From: Scytonematopsis contorta HA4267-MV1
GTDB taxonomy: Bacteria > Cyanobacteriota > Cyanobacteriia > Cyanobacteriales > Nostocaceae
Direction: 5' to 3'
Assembly (NCBI GenBank): GCA_019359035.1
Contig: JAHHIC010000096.1
Location: 1 to 60,426 of the forward strand
DNA length: 60,426 nucleotides
Positions 52,379 to 60,365 of the stretch are shown here, piece after piece. Position 1 is the first letter of the stretch. Every line of letters begins with the position of its first letter. Made by a program: the position numbers and the translations under genes. The notes beneath the pieces were generated by a model, which had not been told where the DNA came from, searched no databases, and was given only the letters and a program-made list of their open reading frames with translations.

Positions 52379-53434
52379 TTAAAATTCCTTTTGTTTCCTT
52401 AATAACTCGTAAATAGTCAAGTCAAATTGAGATTTTCCACCAAAGACTGTCCCGACTTTACCTTTGTTTAAGTGAACAATACCGATTTGGTAAATTGTGT
52501 CAGGTAAAGGAATGTAACCAACAGAGCTTACTGTCTTTGCTGCATTTTGCAGGTAGAAATTTACAAATTGATAAACATCCTGTCTGTTTTTGGCAGAACT
52601 AGGGTTTACATAGATAAATAAAGGTCGAGAAAGTGGTTGATATTTTGCTTTCTCTACTGTTTTACGCTCTGGGAATACAGGTCCCTTGCCACTGTCAACA
52701 GCCAAAACTTTTAATTTATCTTTGTGTTCTTGAAAATATGCGTAGCCAAAGTAACCCAATGCATTCGGGTCTTGACTAATACCATTTGCTAAGACTTCAT
52801 CGTCTTCACTACCAATGTAATCGTTACGGCTGGCTTTGGCTTCACCGACTATTGCTTCAGTGAAGTAGTCAAATGTACCAGATTCTTTACCTGGACCAAA
52901 TAAGTTTAAGGGTGTATCTGGCCAATTTGCACGTACTTGATTCCATTTAGTAATTTTGCCTTCAGCTACAGGTTCCCACATCTTTTTCAATTCTGCTGTA
53001 GTGATATCTTTTGCCCAGTTGTTTTGCGGATTGACCACAACAGCTAGAGCATCAAAAGCTACGGGAATTTCGATGTACTGGATATTATTTTGCTTACAGG
53101 CTTGCATCTCTTTCTTAGAAATTGGTCGAGAGGCATTGTTGATATCTGTTTCTCCAGCGCAAAATTTTTTAAACCCGCCACTAGTACCGGAAAATTTAAC
53201 TGATAACTGTGCTTTGCTATTCTTGGTTGCTTGAAATTGTTTAGCGATTGCTTCTGTAATTGGATAGACTGTGCTGGAACCATCAATCTTTACCGCTGCA
53301 TCCGTCTGTGTATTTTCAACAGGTTTTGCAGAAGGTGACGATTGAGTTTCGGTAGGTACATTTGATGTAGCCGTACAGCCAGCAAACAAAAACATTCCAA
53401 GCGTGATAGCCAATTTATTCTTGAGAGGGTTCAT
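52379..53434 (-). CDS. pstS: PstS-like phosphate-binding lipoprotein, arsenic-island copy 1
   Basis: 351 residues from ATG 53434. The lipobox LFAGC is followed by a PstS periplasmic-binding fold: IDGSSTVYPITEAIAKQFQA, the phosphate-loop FSGTSGGFKKFCAGETDINN, then FGPGKESGTFDYFTEAIVGE. It binds phosphate-like anions for an ABC importer, whose permeases and ATPase are not here. Two ArsR-type operators lie upstream, so arsenic probably induces it; a role in selecting phosphate over arsenate is inference. Confidence 0.9.
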   Translation of the reverse strand: MNPLKNKLAITLGMFLFAGCTATSNVPTETQSSPSAKPVENTQTDAAVKIDGSSTVYPITEAIAKQFQATKNSKAQLSVKFSGTSGGFKKFCAGETDINNASRPISKKEMQACKQNNIQYIEIPVAFDALAVVVNPQNNWAKDITTAELKKMWEPVAEGKITKWNQVRANWPDTPLNLFGPGKESGTFDYFTEAIVGEAKASRNDYIGSEDDEVLANGISQDPNALGYFGYAYFQEHKDKLKVLAVDSGKGPVFPERKTVEKAKYQPLSRPLFIYVNPSSAKNRQDVYQFVNFYLQNAAKTVSSVGYIPLPDTIYQIGIVHLNKGKVGTVFGGKSQFDLTIYELLRKQKEF

Positions 53435-53529
53435 TGAACTCACTCCAGATAATAGTATTAAGTGTATGGGTCTATGATTGCAAAAAAAAATACCGTATTC
53501 ACGGTAAATTTGATACAAAAAACAAAACT

Positions 53530-53547
53530 TATCAAAAAAAGTTGATG
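53530..53547. promoter_or_regulatory. ArsR-like operator, proximal, pstS copy 1
   Basis: TATCAAAAAAAGTTGATG, 6-6-6 arms, 95 bases upstream of the pstS start. Confidence 0.65.
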
Positions 53548-53680
53548 CATCTATTCTATCTGTGGATAAAAGTTTGTTGGGAGAGAGTTCCGCAATTGAG
53601 GCAGGGCAAAAAGCTACATCCGATTTGATGTAGCTTAATTGAAATATAAATTTCGATAAAAAATTGCTGCAAATAACCCA

Positions 53681-53698
53681 TTTCAATAAAAAATGATA
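53681..53698. promoter_or_regulatory. ArsR-like operator, distal, pstS copy 1
   Basis: TTTCAATAAAAAATGATA, between the two pstS genes. One base is off in each arm, so it is weaker. Confidence 0.5.
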
Positions 53699-53785
53699 GG
53701 TTAACTAGTTAAGAGTTAACAGCTCGTTAATAAACTGTTAACTACGTCTTGGCGTTATCTCAGTATAATAAATGACTCATGGAGC

Positions 53786-54841
53786 CTAAAATTGCTTTTG
53801 TTTGCGTAATACTTCTCCAATTGTCAAATCTAGTTGGGGTTTCCCTGCGTACACTGTTCCTATCTTGCCAGTATTTAAATGAACATAGCCGATGCGGTAA
53901 GCTTCTTCTGGTAAAGGCACATACCCGATAGAACTCACTACCTTCAATGCCTGTTGTAAGTAAAAGTTTACGAATTTATATGCTTCTCCGTTGTTTTTAG
54001 TGCGCTGAGGATTGACATATATAAATAAAGGTCTAGAAAGTGGCTGATATTGAGCTTTTTCCACTGTTTTCGCTTCAGGTAAAATCGGGTCTTTGCCATT
54101 GTCCACTGATAGAACTTTTAACTTACTTTTATGTTCTTGGTAATATGCGTATCCAAAGTATCCCAATGCATCAGCGTTACTGGTTACACCATTTGCGATG
54201 ACTTCATCATCTTCGCTAGCAGTGTAATCATTACGGCTTGCTCTGGCTTTTCCAACTGTAGCCTCAGTAAAGTAGTCAAATGTACCCGAGTCTTTGCCAG
54301 CACCAAATAACTTTAGCGGTCGGTTAGGCCAAGATGCCCGGACTTGGTTCCAAGTGGTTATCTTACCTTCTGCGGCAGGTTCCCACATTTTCTTTAATTC
54401 TTCTACGGTAATATCTTTTGCCCAATTATTTTGCGGATTAACAACAATAGTAAGAGCATCAAAGGCTATAGGTATTTCTATGTATGCGACGCCATTTTTT
54501 CTGCAAGATTCCATCTCCCCAGTGGTAATCGGTCGGGAAGCGTTGCTAATGTCAGTTTCTCCAGCACAAAACTTTCTAAACCCACCAGTAGTACCAGAAA
54601 ATTTAACTGCAATTTGTACCTTATTGTTTTGGCTAGCTTGATACTCTTTAGCAATTGCTGCTGTTATTGGATATACCGTACTCGAACCATCTATCTGAAT
54701 TGTGGAAATACTTTCTGAATTACTGACTTGAGTCGCATTCGATGCCTGTTGCGTTTCAGCAGACTGGTTGGATGTGGCTGTGCAACTCGCTAATGCCAAC
54801 ATTCCTGCTACTAGAGCCAAGTTCTTCACCACGGTATTCAT
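53786..54841 (-). CDS. pstS: PstS-like phosphate-binding lipoprotein, arsenic-island copy 2
   Basis: 351 residues from ATG 54841 (MNTVVKNLALVAGMLALASC); an ATG at 54868 would lengthen it but lacks the signal start. Lipobox LALASC. The whole fold matches copy 1 closely: IDGSSTVYPITAAIAKEYQA, FSGTTGGFRKFCAGETDISN, FGAGKDSGTFDYFTEATVGK. It is the product of a tandem duplication and is preceded by two operators spaced 52 bases apart. Confidence 0.9.
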   Translation of the reverse strand: MNTVVKNLALVAGMLALASCTATSNQSAETQQASNATQVSNSESISTIQIDGSSTVYPITAAIAKEYQASQNNKVQIAVKFSGTTGGFRKFCAGETDISNASRPITTGEMESCRKNGVAYIEIPIAFDALTIVVNPQNNWAKDITVEELKKMWEPAAEGKITTWNQVRASWPNRPLKLFGAGKDSGTFDYFTEATVGKARASRNDYTASEDDEVIANGVTSNADALGYFGYAYYQEHKSKLKVLSVDNGKDPILPEAKTVEKAQYQPLSRPLFIYVNPQRTKNNGEAYKFVNFYLQQALKVVSSIGYVPLPEEAYRIGYVHLNTGKIGTVYAGKPQLDLTIGEVLRKQKQF

Positions 54842-54883
54842 TGACTTTACTCCATGGGGTAGTTTCATAACATACATCCATTA

Positions 54884-54901
54884 TTTCAATAAAATTTGAT
54901 A
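54884..54901. promoter_or_regulatory. ArsR-like operator, proximal, pstS copy 2
   Basis: TTTCAATAAAATTTGATA, 42 bases upstream of ATG 54841. Confidence 0.6.
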
Positions 54902-54935
54902 TGTAGTTTTAGATGTTATCAAAAAACATAAAACT

Positions 54936-54953
54936 TATCAATAAAAGTTGATG
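54936..54953. promoter_or_regulatory. ArsR-like operator, distal, pstS copy 2
   Basis: TATCAATAAAAGTTGATG, starting exactly 52 bases from the proximal site; the same spacing recurs upstream of the pstS remnant. Confidence 0.65.
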
Positions 54954-54992
54954 GATTGATTAATTCATTAGTATATTTATAGTAATTAAGTA

Positions 54993-55097
54993 CTATATAG
55001 GCGCTGACTGAATTGATATAGATGTGTGGGATGTGGTGTAACTTGTCAAAACCAACATCCCAACCGTAATAGCCAAATGCTTCACAACTGTGTTCAT
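54993..55097 (-). pseudogene. Remnant of a third pstS-like gene
   Basis: The frame from ATG 55097 reads MNTVVKHLAITVGMLVLTSY, matching the signal peptide of copy 2 (MNTVVKNLALVAGMLALASC) with the lipid Cys changed to Tyr, then loses similarity and stops at 54993. The body of the gene is deleted. It kept both operators, 52 bases apart. Confidence 0.8.
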
Positions 55098-55144
55098 TGA
55101 CTTCACTCCAATGGATTAATTATATCAGAGGAATGAGTCCGTCA

Positions 55145-55162
55145 TTTCAAAAAAAATTGATG
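55145..55162. promoter_or_regulatory. ArsR-like operator, proximal, pstS remnant
   Basis: TTTCAAAAAAAATTGATG, 47 bases upstream of the remnant ATG. Confidence 0.55.
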
Positions 55163-55196
55163 TGTAGAACCCATAAGTGATACAAAAAAGAAAACT

Positions 55197-55214
55197 TATC
55201 AAATTTATTTGATG
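55197..55214. promoter_or_regulatory. ArsR-like operator, distal, pstS remnant
   Basis: TATCAAATTTATTTGATG, lying just past the arsR stop at 55226. It starts 52 bases from the proximal site. Confidence 0.6.
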
Positions 55215-55225
55215 TTTCAAGAAGA

Positions 55226-55546
55226 TTACTCGCACTTACGCGCTATAAATACTCGTTCCGCGCTATTATAGCTAGATAAGTACTGCTCAATTATGGCAAA
55301 CCCTGGTAAATTCAAGCTGTAATAAATCCAACGCCCTTCTTGACGAGAGTTAACTAAGCCTGCCACTTTAAGGGCTTTAAGGTGAAAAGATAGCTTTGAC
55401 TGAGCGACTTCCAAAGCTTCTGATAAGTCACAAACACATAGTTCTTGCTTTTGCAAGAATTCCAATACTTTCAGCCGAAGTGGGTCTGAAAGAGCATGAA
55501 AGACCGTTACAACTTCAGGCTGTACTAGAATGGGTATTTTTTCCAT
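55226..55546 (-). CDS. arsR: ArsR-family arsenic-responsive repressor
   Basis: 106 residues from ATG 55546. Winged helix with the recognition region QSKLSFHLKALKVAGLVNSR and wing RQEGRWIYYSL. The As(III)-binding motif ELCVCDL carries Cys37 and Cys39, and a third Cys lies near the end (ARKCE). On binding arsenite it leaves its operators. A CATCAA-N6-TTGATT box overlaps its own start codon, so autoregulation is likely. It heads the arsenic island and is divergent from the gene at 55739. Confidence 0.94.
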   Translation of the reverse strand: MEKIPILVQPEVVTVFHALSDPLRLKVLEFLQKQELCVCDLSEALEVAQSKLSFHLKALKVAGLVNSRQEGRWIYYSLNLPGFAIIEQYLSSYNSAERVFIARKCE

Positions 55547-55561
55547 CAAGTTTTTTTGATT
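55544..55561. promoter_or_regulatory. ArsR-like operator overlapping the arsR start codon
   Basis: CATCAAGTTTTTTTGATT: the CAT is the reverse complement of the arsR ATG. If the start is correct, bound ArsR would cover the first codon. Confidence 0.55.
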
Positions 55562-55738
55562 AGTTTCTTCTATTTTAAAAGATTCTTATTCTATTTGCCT
55601 ACTCAATTCAAATTTTAAGTATTAATACTGTTATTCTTCGTAGAATATTTATTTATTAACCAGTGTTTATTACCTAACTATTTACTATAAATTCAATATT
55701 ATGGAGTTAGTTACTTTACTTTACTTAATATTGTATAT

Positions 55739-56434
55739 ATGGTGACATTAAAATCTAACCTAAATCTTCTTGATATCGAAGTATTGAAAAAACAACTATT
55801 TGATTTGGTAAAAGGAAAAGACAAAGATAAGCTTTCTAATAAGGTTAACTATTTTAATGAGGTTTTGTCTACTTATTTTGATGAATTTAGTAAAAGAAAT
55901 AGCTATCCTGCACCTGAAAGCCAAGTTGAGCTAGTGATGGGTATTTGGCAGCCAATATGGTCTACTATACCATTTCATGATAATTTGCCTGGACGTATTC
56001 CTGAACAGTCTTACCAAATATTTCATGAGTCTGGATTTTATGCCAATATTGCTAGATATGCTCCAGGTGGAGAGTTATTATCGAATTTGTTGCCAGCGTA
56101 TGACTTTTTGGTAATGCAAAGTTATGCTGTTACTGATAGTAAATGGGATATTCAGAATGTTGGAATATTTCAGTCTCTTAAGAGTCGTAATTGTCCTTTG
56201 TGTCCGGATTTAGCGCGTAAATGGTTTGATGGTATTCGAGATACAAAATATTCTGCTGGTAAAAATAACTTTGAGTTAGAGGGGTTGGATAAGTCAGTTC
56301 AAAAGAAATTTGAAACAACTTATTTAGCTAAGCCTTTGTTTGAGCATACTTATATTGATAATGACCTGCGTTTAGTAAAAACACAGCGAAGTGCTAATCA
56401 ACGTCCTAGTTATACAATTGCTGTTCGTGTTTAA
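55739..56434 (+). CDS. Conserved-type hypothetical protein
   Basis: 231 residues without a signal peptide. The middle VMGIWQPIWSTIPFHDNLPG, then RIPEQSYQIFHESGFYANIA, has the W-x-x-x-W-S-T rhythm of plastid-lipid-associated (PAP/fibrillin) proteins, but the similarity is weak and I do not claim the family. The C-terminal part is charged. It is divergent from arsR and not preceded by the arsenic operator on its side. A terminator follows at 56515. Confidence 0.6.
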   Translation: MVTLKSNLNLLDIEVLKKQLFDLVKGKDKDKLSNKVNYFNEVLSTYFDEFSKRNSYPAPESQVELVMGIWQPIWSTIPFHDNLPGRIPEQSYQIFHESGFYANIARYAPGGELLSNLLPAYDFLVMQSYAVTDSKWDIQNVGIFQSLKSRNCPLCPDLARKWFDGIRDTKYSAGKNNFELEGLDKSVQKKFETTYLAKPLFEHTYIDNDLRLVKTQRSANQRPSYTIAVRV

Positions 56435-56514
56435 ATATTTTGATTTTGATGAGGAAATAATCATAATCAGTTACAAAAACGGGCAAAAAAATATATATCA
56501 GGTTTGTATTTAAT

Positions 56515-56553
56515 AAAAAAGGCTCTCTTGGCTTAGATTAATAAGAGAGCTTT
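56515..56553 (+). terminator. Hairpin terminator
   Basis: AAAGGCTCTCTT pairs with AAGAGAGCTTT around a 13-base loop, 81 bases past the stop of the gene at 55739. Confidence 0.7.
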
Positions 56554-56724
56554 AATATATGGTGTAAGGAGCAAACTAAAGCTTGCGTTATTTTTAATGT
56601 AAAAGGGAAATATGACACCATCATGACAAAGGGATAAAAATTAGCAACGGGTGCTGAACAGATGCAACGGATGAGTTATCTGTCTTATTTGTAAGGAACC
56701 TTTACAGTGATGGTTGTTTGTGGC

Positions 56725-56916
56725 TCAAATATCAACGTTTATATTTTCTATTTGCCTAGCAGCTTTTTCCCATAATTTTGCAGTAGTCTCGTCATCCCAG
56801 TGATTTCTGAGATTCTCAGCTTTTTTATGGCATATTCGCTCTAACATCTCTAATACTGCGGCTAATGTCAACTTGTCGATGACTGTTTCTACAACCTCTA
56901 TATATTCCCATTTCAT
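56725..56916 (-). CDS. Small helical hypothetical protein
   Basis: 63 residues, MKWEYIEVVETVIDKLTLAA ... KLWEKAARQIENINVDI, with a helical, acidic character. AGGGAGG lies a few bases upstream of the ATG (56916), a strong ribosome-binding site. The gene following on the same strand, the host-attachment protein, lies upstream. The HWDDETTAKLWEKAAR pattern recurs in cyanobacterial unknowns. Confidence 0.55.
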   Translation of the reverse strand: MKWEYIEVVETVIDKLTLAAVLEMLERICHKKAENLRNHWDDETTAKLWEKAARQIENINVDI

Positions 56917-56995
56917 GACAGAGACCTCCCTTTTACCTTTGATTTAGATGTTGTTGGCTAATTATTACCATACATTCCCAAGTAAGAAAATCTTT

Positions 56996-57487
56996 TTATG
57001 GGGCTTTTCCTCGATATGGTAAGAGATTTTTACTGACTAAATAGCCATAGATTTCTGATGGTTTTAGTTTGCACAAGTCTTTTGTGAGTTCCTGGATATG
57101 TAAATTGCTAGGTAACAAAGACATAACAGTCTCACGTAAAGTACCTAAAATTTTTGGTTCTGCTACAAGCAATAATTGCTGTATATGTTGAGCTTGAGAC
57201 AATTTTACAATCTCATCAGCAGTCGTCCGGGCAAAGCGTCGCTCGTATTCATCAAGATGACTTTGACGATGGTCATCATAAGCATGAGTTTGACCGGATG
57301 AACTATGATTGCGTCCAGTTTTAGTATCTGACCACAGTTCTTTGCCTTGCTGTTCTTTTGCTGGGTTAGAAATACTATTTTGTTCAACCAACTTAAAACC
57401 GGAGTCCAAATCTAGTTCGTCTGATGGTTCAAGCGTCAAGAATCTTGCTTTACTGCCATTAATCACAGTAACTAAACATCTATTCAT
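56996..57487 (-). CDS. Host attachment protein family
   Basis: 163 residues from ATG 57487 (MNRCLVTVINGSKARFLTLE). The family core is visible: IVKLSQAQHIQQLLLVAEPK, ILGTLRETV and the terminal KDLCKLKPSEIYGYLVSKNL. Named for an Agrobacterium attachment protein, the fold resembles eRF1 domain 3 (Pelota-like); in most bacteria its role is unclear. The upstream frame to 57526 lacks family sequence. Confidence 0.85.
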   Translation of the reverse strand: MNRCLVTVINGSKARFLTLEPSDELDLDSGFKLVEQNSISNPAKEQQGKELWSDTKTGRNHSSSGQTHAYDDHRQSHLDEYERRFARTTADEIVKLSQAQHIQQLLLVAEPKILGTLRETVMSLLPSNLHIQELTKDLCKLKPSEIYGYLVSKNLLPYRGKAP

Positions 57488-58016
57488 AAGCTTCTTTACC
57501 CCTCTAGTAACTACTAGGGAATTCACAGCCAGAAGAAAATTTTATTTGCCTATGCTTTAAATCTAGCAAAAAAATGTAACTATGAGGACATTTTAAACAA
57601 CTAAAACCATGTTTCGTTGATTTGTTTTGTATGGTTTCCGAATTTCTCAAGAGGATTCTCTTGATGCAGGCATATACTATACAGCCCCCAATACTGCTCG
57701 GTTAAGAGAATTTGTAGGTTGGGTTGTTCGCGCAGCGTGCCCATAAAGGCATGGCTTTGCGTTCACGAAGTGGAGCGGAGCGCTAAACCCAACATTTGCC
57801 GATTTTGTTGGGTTTCGTTCCTCAACCCAACCTACGAGTTTTTGTATTTTCGAGCAAAACCTCCGCAGTATTGCTACACAGCCCCCATTTATATTAATGA
57901 AGTTTTTGCTGAACCTCTTGTCAACCAGAGAAAAAGCAAATAAACTACAGTTAAGGCTAAATAGTACAAAAGCTCTAATTCTGACATCGGATAAAAACTG
58001 CTTATTTCCATGATTT
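57488..58016. repeat. Spacer with TAGGTTGGGTT inverted repeat
   Basis: The region holds the element at 57714-57836 and a TTCTCAAGAGGATTCTCTTG hairpin (57644-57663). The last 180 bases before ycf46 are A+T rich. No gene. Confidence 0.55.
57714..57836. repeat. TAGGTTGGGTT inverted-repeat element
   Basis: TGTAGGTTGGGTTGTTCGCG at the left and CTCAACCCAACCTACGAG at the right are inverse copies. Between them lie GAGCGCTAAACCCAACATTT and TTGTTGGGTTTCGTTCC, which pair again. This is a common cyanobacterial intergenic repeat type. Confidence 0.75.
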
Positions 58017-59651
58017 ATGAGCAACTTTAATCAAAACGGGGCAAAAAACGGTGTTGCGAGCAAAGAGAATCAACAATACGGCTCTCTGATAGAACAGCTT
58101 GATTTGATGATTCGAGCGCGATATCCATTACTGTATGTGATTTCAGTAGAAGAAGAACCTGTAGAGGAGGCGCTCTTGCAAGTCGCAACCGCAAGTTCCC
58201 AAAGACAGATTTTATTTTGGGATATTGTTAGGGGGTGGAGCGACAACGGTGCTGATAAGGGTTCGGTGATGATGGCGCTTTTGCGAATTGGTAAAATGGA
58301 TGCACAAACACCAGTGATGTTTGTATTGCGGGATTTGCATCCGATTTTGAAGAATCCGACCACCGAAAAAAGTGCTCCTATTGTGAGGGAGTTGCGAAAC
58401 TTAGCGCGAGAGTTGAAGCGTTCGCGTAAAACAATTGTTATTACAAGTCATATTTTTGAACTTCCCGACGAGCTACTTCAGGAAGTTACGGTAATCGATT
58501 TTCCTTTACCCAGCACCACAGAGATTGATTATCTGATTCAACAATTGGTTGTACCAGATAAGCTAAAAATTACTGGTTTAGCGAGAGAGCAGTTAGTTAA
58601 AGCTTGTCAAGGCTTAAGTCGCACTCGTATTTCTAAGGTGTTAGCAAAAGCTTTAGCAGCAAAGCAGCAGGTGAATGAGTCTGATATTGATGGTGTTTTG
58701 GAAGAAAAAAAACAGGCTGTTCGTCAAACTGGTATTTTAGAGTTTTTCACACCTCAAGAATCACTTAAGCGAGTTGGTGGATTGGATGCACTCAAACAAT
58801 GGGTATTAATGCGACAAGATGCGTTTACCGAAGAAGCTCGACGTTATGGTATTCCTAATCCTAAAGGTGTGTTACTCGTAGGTATCCAAGGTACAGGTAA
58901 AAGTTTATCAGCTAAAACAATAGCCCATGAATGGCGCTTACCTTTATTAAGGCTTGATTCTGGAAGATTATTTGGTGGTATTGTTGGAGAGAGTGAAAGC
59001 CGCGTAAGGCAGATGATTCAATTAACAGAAGCGATGGCTCCTTGCGTTTTGTGGATAGATGAAATAGATAAAGCTTTTGGCAATATCTCTAGTGGTTTTG
59101 ATGGTGACTCCGGAACATCACGGAGAGTTTTTGGTAGTTTAATTACATGGATGCAAGAAAAAACCACTCCTGTGTTTATTGTTGCGACAGCTAATAATGT
59201 GCAAATTTTACCTGCGGAATTATTGCGAAAAGGACGTTTTGATGAAATTTTCTTTTTGAATTTACCTACAGAGGAGGAGCGTCAAGATATTTTCAAAGTT
59301 CATTTACAAAAGTTACGTCCCAATCGTCTGCGTGAATTTAATTTGGAATTGCTTGCTCAGCAGTCACAAAATTTTAGCGGTGCGGAAATTGAGCAGGTTA
59401 TAGTTGATGCAATGCACCAAGCGTTTTCGACAAGAGTTAATTCACAACGACGTGATTTTAATACGGAGGATGTTTTGCAAGCGATATCGCAAACTGTTCC
59501 TTTGGCAAATATTGCTCACGAACAAATTGAAGCGTTAAAACAATGGTCGGCACAAGCTGGTGCTAGAACAGCTTCTAATGATGTAGGTTTAATACAGGAG
59601 TTGAAACAGTATTCTATCCAACAAGGGATTAATCCTTTGGAAGTCGATTAG
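58017..59651 (+). CDS. ycf46: Ycf46, AAA-type ATPase
   Basis: 544 residues. The N-terminal half (about 1-240) contains LDLMIRARYPLLYVISVEEE. The AAA core has Walker A GIQGTGKSLSAK, Walker B VLWIDEIDKA, sensor ATANN and arginine finger KGRFDE, then a lid domain (AEIEQVIVDAMHQAF). Ycf46 is encoded in red algal plastids and cyanobacteria and has been linked to inorganic-carbon and photosynthesis regulation. It is followed by ycf35. Confidence 0.95.
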   Translation: MSNFNQNGAKNGVASKENQQYGSLIEQLDLMIRARYPLLYVISVEEEPVEEALLQVATASSQRQILFWDIVRGWSDNGADKGSVMMALLRIGKMDAQTPVMFVLRDLHPILKNPTTEKSAPIVRELRNLARELKRSRKTIVITSHIFELPDELLQEVTVIDFPLPSTTEIDYLIQQLVVPDKLKITGLAREQLVKACQGLSRTRISKVLAKALAAKQQVNESDIDGVLEEKKQAVRQTGILEFFTPQESLKRVGGLDALKQWVLMRQDAFTEEARRYGIPNPKGVLLVGIQGTGKSLSAKTIAHEWRLPLLRLDSGRLFGGIVGESESRVRQMIQLTEAMAPCVLWIDEIDKAFGNISSGFDGDSGTSRRVFGSLITWMQEKTTPVFIVATANNVQILPAELLRKGRFDEIFFLNLPTEEERQDIFKVHLQKLRPNRLREFNLELLAQQSQNFSGAEIEQVIVDAMHQAFSTRVNSQRRDFNTEDVLQAISQTVPLANIAHEQIEALKQWSAQAGARTASNDVGLIQELKQYSIQQGINPLEVD

Positions 59652-59704
59652 TAAGGGACACAGTTCTTAATTTGTTTTTTATTATTTATCATTCTTCATT
59701 TCTT

Positions 59705-60079
59705 ATGTCACACTTTACAAGCATCAAGGTTCAAATCAAAAACGGCGAAGTTCTTCAGCAAGTGTTGGAAGATTTAGGTCATAAGGTTGAGTGTAATGCT
59801 AGGGTGCGTGGGTATAGAGGTGATACTACTCAGGCTGAATATGTGATTCGTGGTAAGAATGGCTATGATTTTGGTTTTCGTCGCAATGGGGAAAATTATG
59901 AAATTATTGCTGATTTTTCGGAAGCTAGGATTAATACGCAACAATTTGTGAATTCAATTACTCAAAAATATGCTCACAAAACTTTGATGGCTACTATACA
60001 GGAGCAAGGTTTTAATTTGGAGGAGGAGGAGGTTTTGGAAGATGGGACTGTTAAGGTTGTTGTGGGAAGATGGGTTTAG
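59705..60079 (+). CDS. ycf35: Ycf35 (DUF1257)
   Basis: 124 residues from ATG 59705, MSHFTSIKVQIKNGEVLQQV, the family start. Other hallmarks: VRGYRGDTTQAEYVIRGKNG, YDFGFRRNGENYEIIADFSE. It is often next to ycf46, as here (53-base gap). A DUF2997 gene frequently follows ycf35 but is absent here, replaced by repeats and an insertion sequence. Role unknown. Confidence 0.95.
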   Translation: MSHFTSIKVQIKNGEVLQQVLEDLGHKVECNARVRGYRGDTTQAEYVIRGKNGYDFGFRRNGENYEIIADFSEARINTQQFVNSITQKYAHKTLMATIQEQGFNLEEEEVLEDGTVKVVVGRWV

Positions 60080-60365
60080 TTGAATAGTTATAAATATTAT
60101 CGTCCCTGCACGAGGAACCCCACCCCCAACCCCCTCCCCGCGGGCGGGCAAGGATGCCCACCCCACAATATTTTCACTAATTAGCACTTAGATTGGATAT
60201 TAGGTTATTACAAAAATGTTGCTACTGCTGAGAGAAGTTCTGTTAGACATCTGAGCAATTAGCACAGCGTTTGTAGCACCCGTACCATCAGCATCAAACA
60301 ATAAGCTGCTACGCAGCTTGATTGTATAATAGATAATTAAGTAATTAAGCTATGAGCAGCCGCCT
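60080..60365. repeat. Spacer before the transposase at the right edge
   Basis: It contains an AACCCCACCCCCAACCCCCT element (60116-60135) joined to a GGGCGGGCAAGGATGCCCAC hairpin (60142-60161), half of the inverted repeat type of 44561-44750. The left end of the insertion sequence should lie in 60200-60350. Confidence 0.5.

Noticed and set aside
57677-58024. 115-residue reverse-strand frame
   Set aside because: Covers the TAGGTTGGGTT inverted repeat; its sequence derives from the repeat.
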